DNA from: JBKBKN01 sp046294625
GTDB lineage: Bacteria > Bacteroidota > Bacteroidia > M30B66
Direction: 5' to 3'
Length of the DNA: 64,000 nucleotides
NCBI GenBank assembly: GCA_046294625.1
Contig: JBKBKN010000005.1
Location: 97,298 to 161,297, forward strand
In this document: piece after piece, positions 46,560-54,785 of the stretch
How positions within the stretch are numbered: the stretch's first letter is position 1
How the letters are laid out: each line of letters starts with the position of its first letter
Made by a program: the position numbers and the translations under genes
Notes under the pieces: generated by a model
What the model saw: only the letters and a program-made list of their open reading frames with translations
Database searches by the model: none
What the model was told of the DNA's origin: nothing

Positions 46560-47756
46560 ATGAAACCAAAAGTAGCTAAGCGCTTAGAAGTTTTGTCAGA
46601 GTCGGAAACCCTGGCGATGGCACGCAGAAGCAGGGAATTAAAAGCTAAGGGATTTGACATCGTAAGTCTAAGTCTGGGGGAGCCGGACTATGATACCCCT
46701 GAGTTCATTAAAGAAGCTGCGCATCAGGCCATACGCGACAATTACTCGCACTACACACCTGTGAGCGGTATTCCGGAATTGAAAGAAGCAATTTCAGTGA
46801 AGTTTAAGAGAGATAACCAACTCGACTACAAGCCGGAACAAATCGTTGTGAGTACCGGAGCCAAGCAGTCTCTTGCCAATGTGATTCTTAGCCTTGTAAA
46901 TGTGGACGATGAAGTAATTCTGCCTGCGCCTTATTGGGTGAGTTACAAAGAAATGGTGAAGCTGGCCGGCGGCATACCTGTAGTGCCCTATGCAGGGATA
47001 GAACATGATTTTAAAATCACTCCCGAATTGCTTGATTCATTCATAACACCTAAAACCCGGATGATTATTTTCAGCTCACCATGTAATCCAACCGGCTCGG
47101 TTTACAGTGAAAATGAGTTGAAAAAACTTGCTGCTTTTCTTCGAAAACATGAAGAAATCATTGTGGTTTCCGATGAAATTTATGAACACATCAATTATTC
47201 CGGAAAACACTATAGTATAGCCTGTTACGAAGGTTTATATGAACAAACAGTTACAGTAAATGGGCTATCCAAGAGCTTTGCCATGACAGGTTGGCGCTTA
47301 GGATATATTGGAGCTCCCAAGTGGATTGCAGACGCCTGCGATAAATTTCAGGGTCAAATTACATCGGCCACCTGCGCGGTTACACAAAAAGCTGCAGTTA
47401 CTGCTTTGCTCGCCGACCCTGCTGAAATTCAATATATGGTTAATGGATTTCATTCACGTAGATCATTAATGGCTTCATTGCTCAATGAAATCCCCGGACT
47501 TAAGGTAAATATGCCCGAAGGAGCTTTTTACTTTTTTCCGAATATAAGCCATTTTTTAGGAAAAACCGGGAAAGGTGAAATCATCAATTCCCCTACTGAA
47601 TTAAGCATGTATTTGCTCAATCATTTTCATGTAGCTACAGTAGGTGGAGAAGCCTTTGGATGTAATCAATCCATACGTTTGTCTTATGCAGTATCGGATG
47701 AACAAATCCGCAAAGCTGTGAGCCGAATTCGTGAAGGACTCTTGTCTTTGAACTAA
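46560..47756 (+). CDS. aspC: Aspartate/aromatic-type aminotransferase, class I
   Basis: 398 residues. Fold type I, subgroup Igamma aspartate aminotransferase features: LSLGEPDYDTPEFIKEAA, VSTGAKQSLANVILSLV, FSSPCNPTGSVYS, VVSDEIYEHINYSG, the PLP lysine in NGLSKSFAMTGWRLGYIG and the substrate-binding Arg in QSIRLSYAVSD. It transfers the amino group of aspartate (or another amino acid) to 2-oxoglutarate; the exact substrate cannot be fixed from sequence. The start has a -7 element 18 bases upstream. It may be co-transcribed with the kinase gene 39 bases downstream. Confidence 0.92.
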   Translation: MKPKVAKRLEVLSESETLAMARRSRELKAKGFDIVSLSLGEPDYDTPEFIKEAAHQAIRDNYSHYTPVSGIPELKEAISVKFKRDNQLDYKPEQIVVSTGAKQSLANVILSLVNVDDEVILPAPYWVSYKEMVKLAGGIPVVPYAGIEHDFKITPELLDSFITPKTRMIIFSSPCNPTGSVYSENELKKLAAFLRKHEEIIVVSDEIYEHINYSGKHYSIACYEGLYEQTVTVNGLSKSFAMTGWRLGYIGAPKWIADACDKFQGQITSATCAVTQKAAVTALLADPAEIQYMVNGFHSRRSLMASLLNEIPGLKVNMPEGAFYFFPNISHFLGKTGKGEIINSPTELSMYLLNHFHVATVGGEAFGCNQSIRLSYAVSDEQIRKAVSRIREGLLSLN

Positions 47757-47795
47757 TTTGAGTTCTAAAAACCAAAAAATTCTAGCTTTAAAACG

Positions 47796-48812
47796 ATGTA
47801 TAATTTCCATTTAGATAAAAAAGCAATTGAAGAGATATTCTCCAACTTCGAAAAACAAACTGCATTAGTAATCGGCGATTTGATGATTGACAGTTACATT
47901 TTCGGAAAAGTGGAACGCATTTCTCCAGAAGCACCTGTTCCTGTTGTGGAAGTGCAAGGACGCGAACAAAGACCCGGTGGAGCGGCTAATGTAGCACTAA
48001 ATGTACAAGCAGTAAATGCAAATGCCATCATGGCGGGAATCATTGGCGAAGACCGTGAAGCCCAATTGTTGATTGAATTATTAGAAAAAAAAGGGATTGA
48101 TACTTCCGGTATCGTGCGCGATCCTTCTAAACCAACAACAGTTAAAACAAGAATTATTGGCAATCACATGCAATTGCTCCGAGTAGATGATGAAAAAGTA
48201 GCTGAATCGTCGCTGGAAATTCAGGAACAGTTCCTGTTAAAAATCAGAAGAATATTAGAAAGCCGAACTGTAGATGTTATTATATTCGAAGACTACGATA
48301 AGGGTGTTATCAATCCTTGGTTGATCGAAGAAGTAGTAAAGCTTGCACACGATCGTGGAATAATTGTTGCTGCTGACCCAAAGAAGAAAAATTTCATGCA
48401 TTACAAAAATGTCGATCTCTTTAAGCCTAATTTGAAAGAAACACAAGAAGGCTTGAAAATTCGCATCAATGTTCAAAATAATTATTCAGAGGCAATCGAA
48501 GCCACCAAAAGATTGCGTGACGAATTAAATGTGAAAAACGTAATCATCACACTTTCAGAACATGGCCTTGTTTTTAGCGGAGAAAATCAAGGCTCAGGCT
48601 GGTGTGCCAGTCTGATTCGCAGCACAGCCGTAGATGTAAGCGGTGCAGGCGATACGGTTATAGCAGTTGCAGCATTACTTGATGCTCAAAAAATAAATTT
48701 AGGCGATGCCGCTACGTTGGCAAATCTCGCAGGTGGTTTAGTTTGTGAACATGTTGGCGTTGTTCCTGTTAATTATCTTCATTTTAAGAATGAAGCTTTG
48801 AGACGCTACTAA
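47796..48812 (+). CDS. rfaE1: PfkB-family kinase, heptose-7-phosphate kinase (RfaE/HldE domain I) type
   Basis: 338 residues. RfaE-type features: DLMIDSYIFGKVERISPEAPVPVV, RPGGAANVALNVQAV, DDEKVAESS, and the ATP/catalytic motif AVDVSGAGDTVIAVAALLDA. The family phosphorylates D-glycero-D-manno-heptose 7-phosphate at C1 for lipopolysaccharide inner-core synthesis. The nucleotidyltransferase half found fused in E. coli HldE is absent, so it must be encoded elsewhere. It lies 8 bases before ubiE/menG. Confidence 0.88.
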   Translation: MYNFHLDKKAIEEIFSNFEKQTALVIGDLMIDSYIFGKVERISPEAPVPVVEVQGREQRPGGAANVALNVQAVNANAIMAGIIGEDREAQLLIELLEKKGIDTSGIVRDPSKPTTVKTRIIGNHMQLLRVDDEKVAESSLEIQEQFLLKIRRILESRTVDVIIFEDYDKGVINPWLIEEVVKLAHDRGIIVAADPKKKNFMHYKNVDLFKPNLKETQEGLKIRINVQNNYSEAIEATKRLRDELNVKNVIITLSEHGLVFSGENQGSGWCASLIRSTAVDVSGAGDTVIAVAALLDAQKINLGDAATLANLAGGLVCEHVGVVPVNYLHFKNEALRRY

Positions 48813-48820
48813 GAAGATAT

Positions 48821-49543
48821 ATGACTGTAACTCCCTATAAAGACACCGAAAAGTCGAAAAAACAACAAGTAGCTGATATGTTTGATAACATTTCGCCAAG
48901 CTATGATAAACTCAACCGTTCTTTGTCTTTTGGCATAGATGTATTGTGGCGAAAAAAAATCAAACGCATCTTAAAAAAGAAACGACCTGCAAGCATACTT
49001 GATGTAGCAACAGGAACCGCAGATGTAGCACTCGAACTTTCTGCCCTTAAGCCTGAAAAAATCACCGGAGTGGATATTTCGGAAGGAATGTTGGCTGTAG
49101 GGCGTGAAAAAATCAAACGCAGAAATCTGCAGGAAAAGATAGTATTGCTTAAAGGCGATTCTGAAGATTTACAGTTTCCTGATAATAGCTTCGATGCCAT
49201 TACTGTCGCTTTCGGGGTGAGAAATTTTGAAAACCTCGAAAAAGGACTTGCAGAGATGCAAAGAGTGCTAAAACCAGGTGGAACAATTCTTATACTGGAA
49301 TTTTCTCAACCTAAAATTTTCCCCATTAAACAACTATATCATTTCTATTTTTCACGGTTCATTCCCTGGTGGGGTAAAATTATTTCCAAAGATCAGTCTG
49401 CTTATCAATATTTATTTGATTCTGTTCAAACTTTTCCTTATGGGGAAGCTTTAAAAAAAATTATGAAAAGCATAGGTTACAAGGATATTACTTTTGAACC
49501 CGTAACATTTGGCATTGTAACCTTGTATAAAGGTTCAAAATAA
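48821..49543 (+). CDS. ubiE: Demethylmenaquinone methyltransferase
   Basis: 240 residues. UbiE/MenG signature sequences are present: VADMFDNISPSYDKLNRSLSFGID, the SAM motif ILDVATGTADVALEL, ITGVDISEGML, DNSFDAITVAFGVRNFENLEKGL and RVLKPGGTILILEFSQP. It methylates demethylmenaquinone in the last step of menaquinone synthesis. It is directly followed (37 bases) by the porT gene, a neighbourhood I recall from other Bacteroidota. Confidence 0.95.
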   Translation: MTVTPYKDTEKSKKQQVADMFDNISPSYDKLNRSLSFGIDVLWRKKIKRILKKKRPASILDVATGTADVALELSALKPEKITGVDISEGMLAVGREKIKRRNLQEKIVLLKGDSEDLQFPDNSFDAITVAFGVRNFENLEKGLAEMQRVLKPGGTILILEFSQPKIFPIKQLYHFYFSRFIPWWGKIISKDQSAYQYLFDSVQTFPYGEALKKIMKSIGYKDITFEPVTFGIVTLYKGSK

Positions 49544-49580
49544 TCTAAGTGTTTTGACGTTAACCTTTACAAAATAAAAA

Positions 49581-50300
49581 TTGAAATCTTTCTTTGCAGG
49601 TAAAATCATTCATTTGCTTGCTGTGCTTTGTTTTGCGACCACGCTCAACGCGCAGAAGAGAAAGGTGTATAATCTTCCCAACTACGACAAACAAAAAATA
49701 CATTTTGGGTTCATACTTGGATTAAACTGGCTCGACTTCACTGTAAATTCGGTAAGAGACCTCCGCATGCTCGACACCCTGATGAGCGTTGAAGCCACCA
49801 GGGCTCCGGGATTCACCCTTGGGATTGTATCAAATCTCCACCTAGGCAATATGCTTGATTTGCGTTTTTTACCTTCTTTGTCATTTGGTGAGCGCAGTCT
49901 GGATTATACTATCAATAATCCTGCAAGAGAAAGCATCATTTTTAGAGAAAAAAAAGTTGAATCAACCTTTCTTGAATTCCCGCTATTACTAAAATATAAA
50001 TCGCTTCGACTCAACAATGGACGAGCCTATTTGATTGGAGGCTTCAAATATGTAATTGACCTTGCCTCTCAAGACCGAATAGATGATAATAACGAGAATT
50101 TGCTGAAACTCAAGCGAAATGACATTAATTATGAACTTGGCTTTGGAATAGATTTCTATCTCCCCTACTTTAAATTCTCTCCCGAAATCAAGGTAGCTTA
50201 TGGTTTGAACAACCTTATTGTAAGAGACAACAGCATTTACACCAATTCATTGGAGTCCATCAGGTCAAAGGCGATTTTTATCTCCTTTACCTTTGAATAA
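49581..50300 (+). CDS. porT: PorT-like type IX secretion outer-membrane protein
   Basis: 239 residues, with a TTG start at 49581 directly at the signal peptide (about 1-25, ...TTLNAQ). The mature part is a beta-barrel with PorT-typical segments: KIHFGFILGLNWLDFTV, GFTLGIVSNLHLGNMLDLRFLPSLSFGERSLDY, FLEFPLLLKYKSLRLNNGRAYLIGG, and ends ISFTFE. PorT is needed for assembly or function of the T9SS, which exports the three sorting-domain proteins in this window. Position after ubiE supports the assignment. Confidence 0.85.
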   Translation: MKSFFAGKIIHLLAVLCFATTLNAQKRKVYNLPNYDKQKIHFGFILGLNWLDFTVNSVRDLRMLDTLMSVEATRAPGFTLGIVSNLHLGNMLDLRFLPSLSFGERSLDYTINNPARESIIFREKKVESTFLEFPLLLKYKSLRLNNGRAYLIGGFKYVIDLASQDRIDDNNENLLKLKRNDINYELGFGIDFYLPYFKFSPEIKVAYGLNNLIVRDNSIYTNSLESIRSKAIFISFTFE

Positions 50301-50360
50301 TTTTATTTGCTGAACATGGGCCAAGTTTATGCTCAGGTCGTAAGTGATGAATAAAATTTA

Positions 50361-50385
50361 AAAAAGCTGAGCATAATCAGTTTTT
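50361..50385 (+). terminator. Possible terminator after porT
   Basis: AAAAA(G)CTGA (50361-50370) pairs with TCAGTTTTT (50377-50385), with one bulged G and a 6-base loop; T-rich DNA follows. It is weak and 60 bases past the stop. Confidence 0.35.
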
Positions 50386-50439
50386 GTTTATCAATCTTGA
50401 CTTACTTTAGCCTGCATAAACCACAAAAAAAATCATTCT

Positions 50440-51303
50440 ATGAATTGCATATTAGTTCCAACTGATTTTTCAGAAACCGCCAACAAAGCTGTTAGATTCG
50501 CTATTCAATTAGCAAAAAAGCAGAATTCAAAGTTGGTTTTTGTTCATCAAATTAGTATTCTTGAAGTGACCACAAACACTGCATTCACAGGTATTTACGT
50601 TCCTGTTCCGGAACGTCAGATGGAAGCAGCTGCCGATGAGCTTAAAAAGAACGTTCGCAAAATCTTCACTTCCATGAAGCTGAAGATGAGCGATTTCAAT
50701 ACAGAGTGTATATTGCTTACCGGTGTTGGAACAGTAGAATTGGTGTTGGAAGCAGCAAAAAAGAATAAGGCCGACTTAATTGTTATGGGTACTCACGGTG
50801 CCAGCGGCTTTAAGAAGCTAATCATTGGCAGCAACGCTGCCAAAGTAGTTGAACAATCGAAAATTCCGGTTATCACCATCCCAAGCTCATTTTCAACACG
50901 CAAAAGCATCAAAAAAATCGGATATGCCACCGACCATAGCCAGATTGAAAAAGACCTTAAACAACTTATACCTATAGCCAACGCACTGGATGCTTCCATC
51001 GAAATCTTTTACATAGGACCGAATTTTCCTGAGTCGGCAAAGGCGAGAAACTTCAAGCCAGCTGAAGATCTGAAAAAAATAGGTGATAAACTTGGGTTTA
51101 ATAAGCTAAGCTATGTAGAAATTGCCACACGATTTGAAAATGATTTTTTTGCAGGAGTTGATACTTATCAAAGAAAACACAAGCCTGATATGCTCTACAT
51201 GGTTACCAAACCAAGAACCTTTCTGGATAAGCTTCTCGATCCATCAAAAAGTAAAGAAGTTGCTTACCATACCAGCATACCACTCATTTCTGTAAAGGCA
51301 TAA
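50440..51303 (+). CDS. Tandem universal stress protein
   Basis: 287 residues, two UspA-like halves. The N-terminal half (about 1-150) begins CILVPTDFSETANKAVRFAIQLAKKQ and contains the ATP-binding GTHGASGFKKLIIGSNAAKVV (G-2X-G-9X-G pattern). The C-terminal half (about 155-287) keeps the start IKKIGYATDHSQIEKDLKQLIPIANALD but lacks the Gly-rich loop, ending VAYHTSIPLISVKA, so only one ATP site is expected. Single gene with a terminator. Function beyond stress-response association is unknown. Confidence 0.92.
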   Translation: MNCILVPTDFSETANKAVRFAIQLAKKQNSKLVFVHQISILEVTTNTAFTGIYVPVPERQMEAAADELKKNVRKIFTSMKLKMSDFNTECILLTGVGTVELVLEAAKKNKADLIVMGTHGASGFKKLIIGSNAAKVVEQSKIPVITIPSSFSTRKSIKKIGYATDHSQIEKDLKQLIPIANALDASIEIFYIGPNFPESAKARNFKPAEDLKKIGDKLGFNKLSYVEIATRFENDFFAGVDTYQRKHKPDMLYMVTKPRTFLDKLLDPSKSKEVAYHTSIPLISVKA

Positions 51304-51317
51304 ATGATTATCCAAAT

Positions 51318-51345
51318 AAAGCCCAAGAAATTGGCCTTTGTTTTT
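51318..51345 (+). terminator. Intrinsic terminator after the universal stress gene
   Basis: 9-bp stem (51318-51326 with 51331-51339, one C-C mismatch) with a GAAA loop, followed by GTTTTT. It lies 15 bases after the stop. Confidence 0.65.
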
Positions 51346-51440
51346 ATTATCCCACATGAATAGGTTAGAGAACCATCAAAACACACGTGAATTTTCAATT
51401 GATGAAGAAATTAAACATCTTTGTATCGTAAATTGAAATC

Positions 51441-52361
51441 ATGGAAACGAAAACTAAGACGAAAGTATTGACCAACGGAAACGGTACTGAAGATAAGAAA
51501 TCATCCAATAGAATTCCGGTTCTCAAAACATATAAGCTTTACATCGGCGGCAAATTTCCACGCACCGAATCCGGGCGATATTACAAGCTGAAACAAAAAA
51601 ATGGTGAAGTAGTAAGCATTTGCCAATCGTCAAGAAAAGATTTTAGAAATGCGGTAGTTGCGGCAAGAGCTGCACAGGCAGGTTGGGCTTCAAAATCAGC
51701 ATTGTTGCGCAGCCAAATTCTGTATCGCATGGCCGAAATGCTGGAAACGCGATCTGCTCAATTTATTTACGAATTGGAACAAATGGGCAGCAGCAGCGAA
51801 GAAGCTAGAAAAGAAATGGAAACTGCAGTTGATCGTTTAATTTATTATGCGGGATGGTGCGATAAATACACACAGTTATTCAGTTCTGTGAATCCGGTAG
51901 CAAGTTCTCACTTTAATTTCTCCAGCATGGAACCAATGGGAGTAATCGCTGCTATTTGCGACGATGATTCCGGTTTGCTTGGTCTGGTGAGTGTAATTGC
52001 ACCTATCATAGCTTCAGGAAACAGCATCGTATTGCTTTCTTCCGAACATAAGCCATTGAGTGCCATCACCCTTGCTGAAGTCATTAATGATTCGGATTTG
52101 CCGGGTGGTGTGGTGAACATCCTAACAGGATCGGTTAAAGAATTGCTCGAACATTTTGCATCGCACATGGATGTGAATGCCTTGTATTTGAATACACCAA
52201 ACAAAGATTTTCAAAAAACAGCGGAGCAGCTGTCGGCGCTTAATGTGAAACGCTGCAAGTGTGATGAAAATATCAGCTGGTTCGATGCTGCGGAAGAAAA
52301 TCCATACAGAATACTAGACTTTACTGAAGTGAAAACCACTTGGCATCCTATCGGTATTTAA
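51441..52361 (+). CDS. Half-length aldehyde dehydrogenase-like protein lacking catalytic residues
   Basis: 306 residues against about 480-500 for the family. It matches the NAD-binding half only: YKLYIGGKFPRTESGRYY near 33, ARAAQAGWASKSALLRSQILYRMAEMLE near 73-100, EPMGVIAAICDDDSGLLG near 157, IIASGNSIVLLSSEHKPLSAITLAEVI, DLPGGVVNILTG. The catalytic Asn position (normally in P-W-N-F-P) is CDDDSG, and the whole catalytic domain with its Cys is missing. The gene ends cleanly at a terminator, and the C-terminal 60 residues (CDENISWFDAAEENPYRI) are not dehydrogenase-like, so it looks like a maintained short form and not a fresh truncation. Function unknown. Confidence 0.85.
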   Translation: METKTKTKVLTNGNGTEDKKSSNRIPVLKTYKLYIGGKFPRTESGRYYKLKQKNGEVVSICQSSRKDFRNAVVAARAAQAGWASKSALLRSQILYRMAEMLETRSAQFIYELEQMGSSSEEARKEMETAVDRLIYYAGWCDKYTQLFSSVNPVASSHFNFSSMEPMGVIAAICDDDSGLLGLVSVIAPIIASGNSIVLLSSEHKPLSAITLAEVINDSDLPGGVVNILTGSVKELLEHFASHMDVNALYLNTPNKDFQKTAEQLSALNVKRCKCDENISWFDAAEENPYRILDFTEVKTTWHPIGI

Positions 52362-52380
52362 AACTATAGATTGATCATAA

Positions 52381-52406
52381 AAAAAGGGGCTTTGTAGCCC
52401 CTTTTT
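52381..52406. terminator. Bidirectional intrinsic terminator
   Basis: Perfect 11-bp stem AAAAAGGGGCT (52381-52391) with AGCCCCTTTTT (52396-52406), loop TTGT, between the convergent dehydrogenase-like and T9SS genes. Confidence 0.9.
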
Positions 52407-52408
52407 CT

Positions 52409-54439
52409 TTACATCTTGATGAATGGCTTTCTGACTATTTCTTTATTGGTTTGTAACTGAATAAAATAGTGCCCCTTTGCCAAGTCTTGGATAGCCAAAG
52501 TTGTATTCTGTTTGTTGATGCCTTGGCGTTCCATTAGCATTTGACCCATCGAATTAAAAACCGCAATTCCATTGATGATATTACCATCCGCATTGATTTG
52601 AATAATATCTGTTGAAGGATTAGGAAACAAAAGAATTGATGCAGCCAACAAATTATCAATAGAGAGTTTTAGTACTTCCACTGTAATGGTAACTGTATCG
52701 CTTCCGCATGAATTGCTTGTGATTAAAGTTACCGGGTAGTTTCCATCAAAAGGAAAGGTAAAGCTAGGATTGGCCTGAGTGCTCGTATTGCCTCCACCAA
52801 AATTCCAAAGAAACGAAGTTGCTCCCGGCGTATTGTTCGTAAACTGCACGGTGTATTCAACAGTTTGCTCATAGGTAAATTGTGCATCTGGAAGTTCTTC
52901 TACAGTTACTGTTATCGTATTGTCAACGGCACAAGAACCGGCTGAACCTGATACAGTAAATGTAGTGGTTTGGCTTGGGAATACGGCGTAGGTGTTGCCT
53001 GAAAGTAGAACAATGCCTTGTGTAGGCGAAAAGCTAAATTCAGAAGCTCCGGTAACCTGCACCAATAAACTATCACCATCGCAAACTGTTCCGGAAGCAG
53101 GTGTAATTTGCACAGGCACAACATCAGATACTACCACTTCCACCTGAGCACTTGCAGTGCAGCCATTGCTCACACCTTCAACAGTGTAAGTTGTGGTTTG
53201 ATTGGGTGTTGCCACAGTCTGACTTCCGGACGATGTGGACAAACCTGCAGCCGGAGCCCAGGTAAAAGAATCAGCTCCTGATGCAGTCAAAGTAACTGAG
53301 CTTCCGGCACAGATAGTAGCTTGTGGTGGACTCACAGATACAATAGGATTTTGATTAACGATAATTTGAATACTTTGGTTAGATGAGCAGTTACCGGTTT
53401 GTCCTATAACCTGATAAGTTGTGGTTGTTGCTGGCGATGCGGACACACTTGCTCCAGAGGTTGAAGATAAGCCTGCTGCAGGCAACCAAGTATATGTATC
53501 TGCGCCGCTTGCCGTCAGAGTAATTGACTCGCCTACGCAAATCGATGATGTTGAAGCCGAAACTTCAATTGAAGGAAGTGGATTAACGGTTACCTGCACA
53601 GTCTGTGTTGAAGAGCAAGCACCATTGGTGCCTGTCACAGTATAAGTAGTTGTATTTTGAGTATTTGCTGTTACAGTAGCGCCAGATGTTGCAGAAAGTC
53701 CTGCAGCCGGAGACCATGTATAGGCTGTTGCCTGCCCACTTGCCGTTAACAAAACTGACTCTCCGGCACAAACGGATGCGCTCGAAGGCGTTATCGTAAA
53801 ATCACATGGCTCACTTGTTGAACCAACTTTGAAAATCCTAATGCCATCATAATAACAAGCCCATGCATTGGCGTTGAAAAAATCACCAACGGCAATTCGA
53901 TAATCACCGGTGGCAGGAGCAGTAAAGACAGGCGATGTAAACTCCACATAACCATTTACACCACCCTGAGTATTGATATACGTGCTGCCCATCAAGATGA
54001 TGAAAGTAGGCAAATTGTATGGTGGCTGATCTGAGGTTTGTCGCCAACGAACCTGCACACGTGAATTTAATTGTGGCGTATTGGCACCAGCGAGTGTAGC
54101 ACCAAATTTTACATAATATTGCTCACCTGCTTCTAAAACCATGTTAGGTGAAAACATAAACCAGGCGCCATTTGCATTAGGGGCGTTGTTATGTCGGTAA
54201 GAACCGGCATTCCCCCCTTCTACCGGCCAATTAACAGTCGAAATCCAGCCTCCTGTTGGATTTGTCGTAAACTGACCTATATCCGTATAAGCCTGATGCG
54301 TCCATCCTTGCTCGTTTTCTTCAAAGTTATATTGCGCAAGCATAGTATCCTGCGAAAATATTTTTGAAATAAGAAATAATGAAAAGGTTAAACCAAAAAA
54401 AGATTTTAATGCGTGCGTGCGTGTGAAAATTTGCTTCAT
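52409..54439 (-). CDS. T9SS-secreted protein with Ig-like repeats and a PKD domain
   Basis: 676 residues. After a signal peptide (about 1-29), residues about 30-205 form a jelly-roll-like domain (YNFEENEQGWTHQAYTD ... NAWACYYDGIRIFKVG). Four tandem repeats of about 75-80 residues follow (about 210-515), each with the pattern xxICxGESVTLTASGADxYTWxPAAGLSxxSG ... TTTYTVxG; the fourth is more divergent. A PKD domain (about 518-590, SFLWNFGGGNTSTQANPSFTF) leads to a T9SS sorting domain (about 605-676; ILLFPNPSTDIIQI ... GHYFIQLQTNKEIVRKPFIKM). This is a typical Bacteroidota surface or extracellular protein; ligand unknown. Confidence 0.9.
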   Translation of the reverse strand: MKQIFTRTHALKSFFGLTFSLFLISKIFSQDTMLAQYNFEENEQGWTHQAYTDIGQFTTNPTGGWISTVNWPVEGGNAGSYRHNNAPNANGAWFMFSPNMVLEAGEQYYVKFGATLAGANTPQLNSRVQVRWRQTSDQPPYNLPTFIILMGSTYINTQGGVNGYVEFTSPVFTAPATGDYRIAVGDFFNANAWACYYDGIRIFKVGSTSEPCDFTITPSSASVCAGESVLLTASGQATAYTWSPAAGLSATSGATVTANTQNTTTYTVTGTNGACSSTQTVQVTVNPLPSIEVSASTSSICVGESITLTASGADTYTWLPAAGLSSTSGASVSASPATTTTYQVIGQTGNCSSNQSIQIIVNQNPIVSVSPPQATICAGSSVTLTASGADSFTWAPAAGLSTSSGSQTVATPNQTTTYTVEGVSNGCTASAQVEVVVSDVVPVQITPASGTVCDGDSLLVQVTGASEFSFSPTQGIVLLSGNTYAVFPSQTTTFTVSGSAGSCAVDNTITVTVEELPDAQFTYEQTVEYTVQFTNNTPGATSFLWNFGGGNTSTQANPSFTFPFDGNYPVTLITSNSCGSDTVTITVEVLKLSIDNLLAASILLFPNPSTDIIQINADGNIINGIAVFNSMGQMLMERQGINKQNTTLAIQDLAKGHYFIQLQTNKEIVRKPFIKM

Positions 54440-54785
54440 AGTACTTCGTTTTTTTCTCTAATTAATCGTTACAATAAGATGATGGAATAATGAATAGACA
54501 TAAAAATAGCTAAGATTCCCGTTATTATAGTTTATCACTATCAACAATTAAACCCATTACATTTAGCGCCATTAGTCAATCATTCATTTTTGCTTATTCA
54601 CATCATCAATTTATTTGAATACATAAATTAAGGAAAGTATGTCAGAAAATATAGGCTAGTTAACCGCTGCTAATTGTTAAATTTAAAACAATTCCGAACA
54701 TAGTATATTACATCCTAAGAATTCAAAGCCAACTTATAAGACATGGAATGGTTAAGTCGATTTCTTAGCACTGTATATAGCCCAA
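54440..54785. other. AT-rich intergenic region
   Basis: 345 bases between the T9SS gene and the end of the spermidine-synthase-like gene. A 7-bp inverted repeat AATTGTT/AACAATT is at 54672-54693, without a U-tract. A short rightward frame starting at 54743 runs antisense into the next gene and is not convincing. Nothing else seen. Confidence 0.4.
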
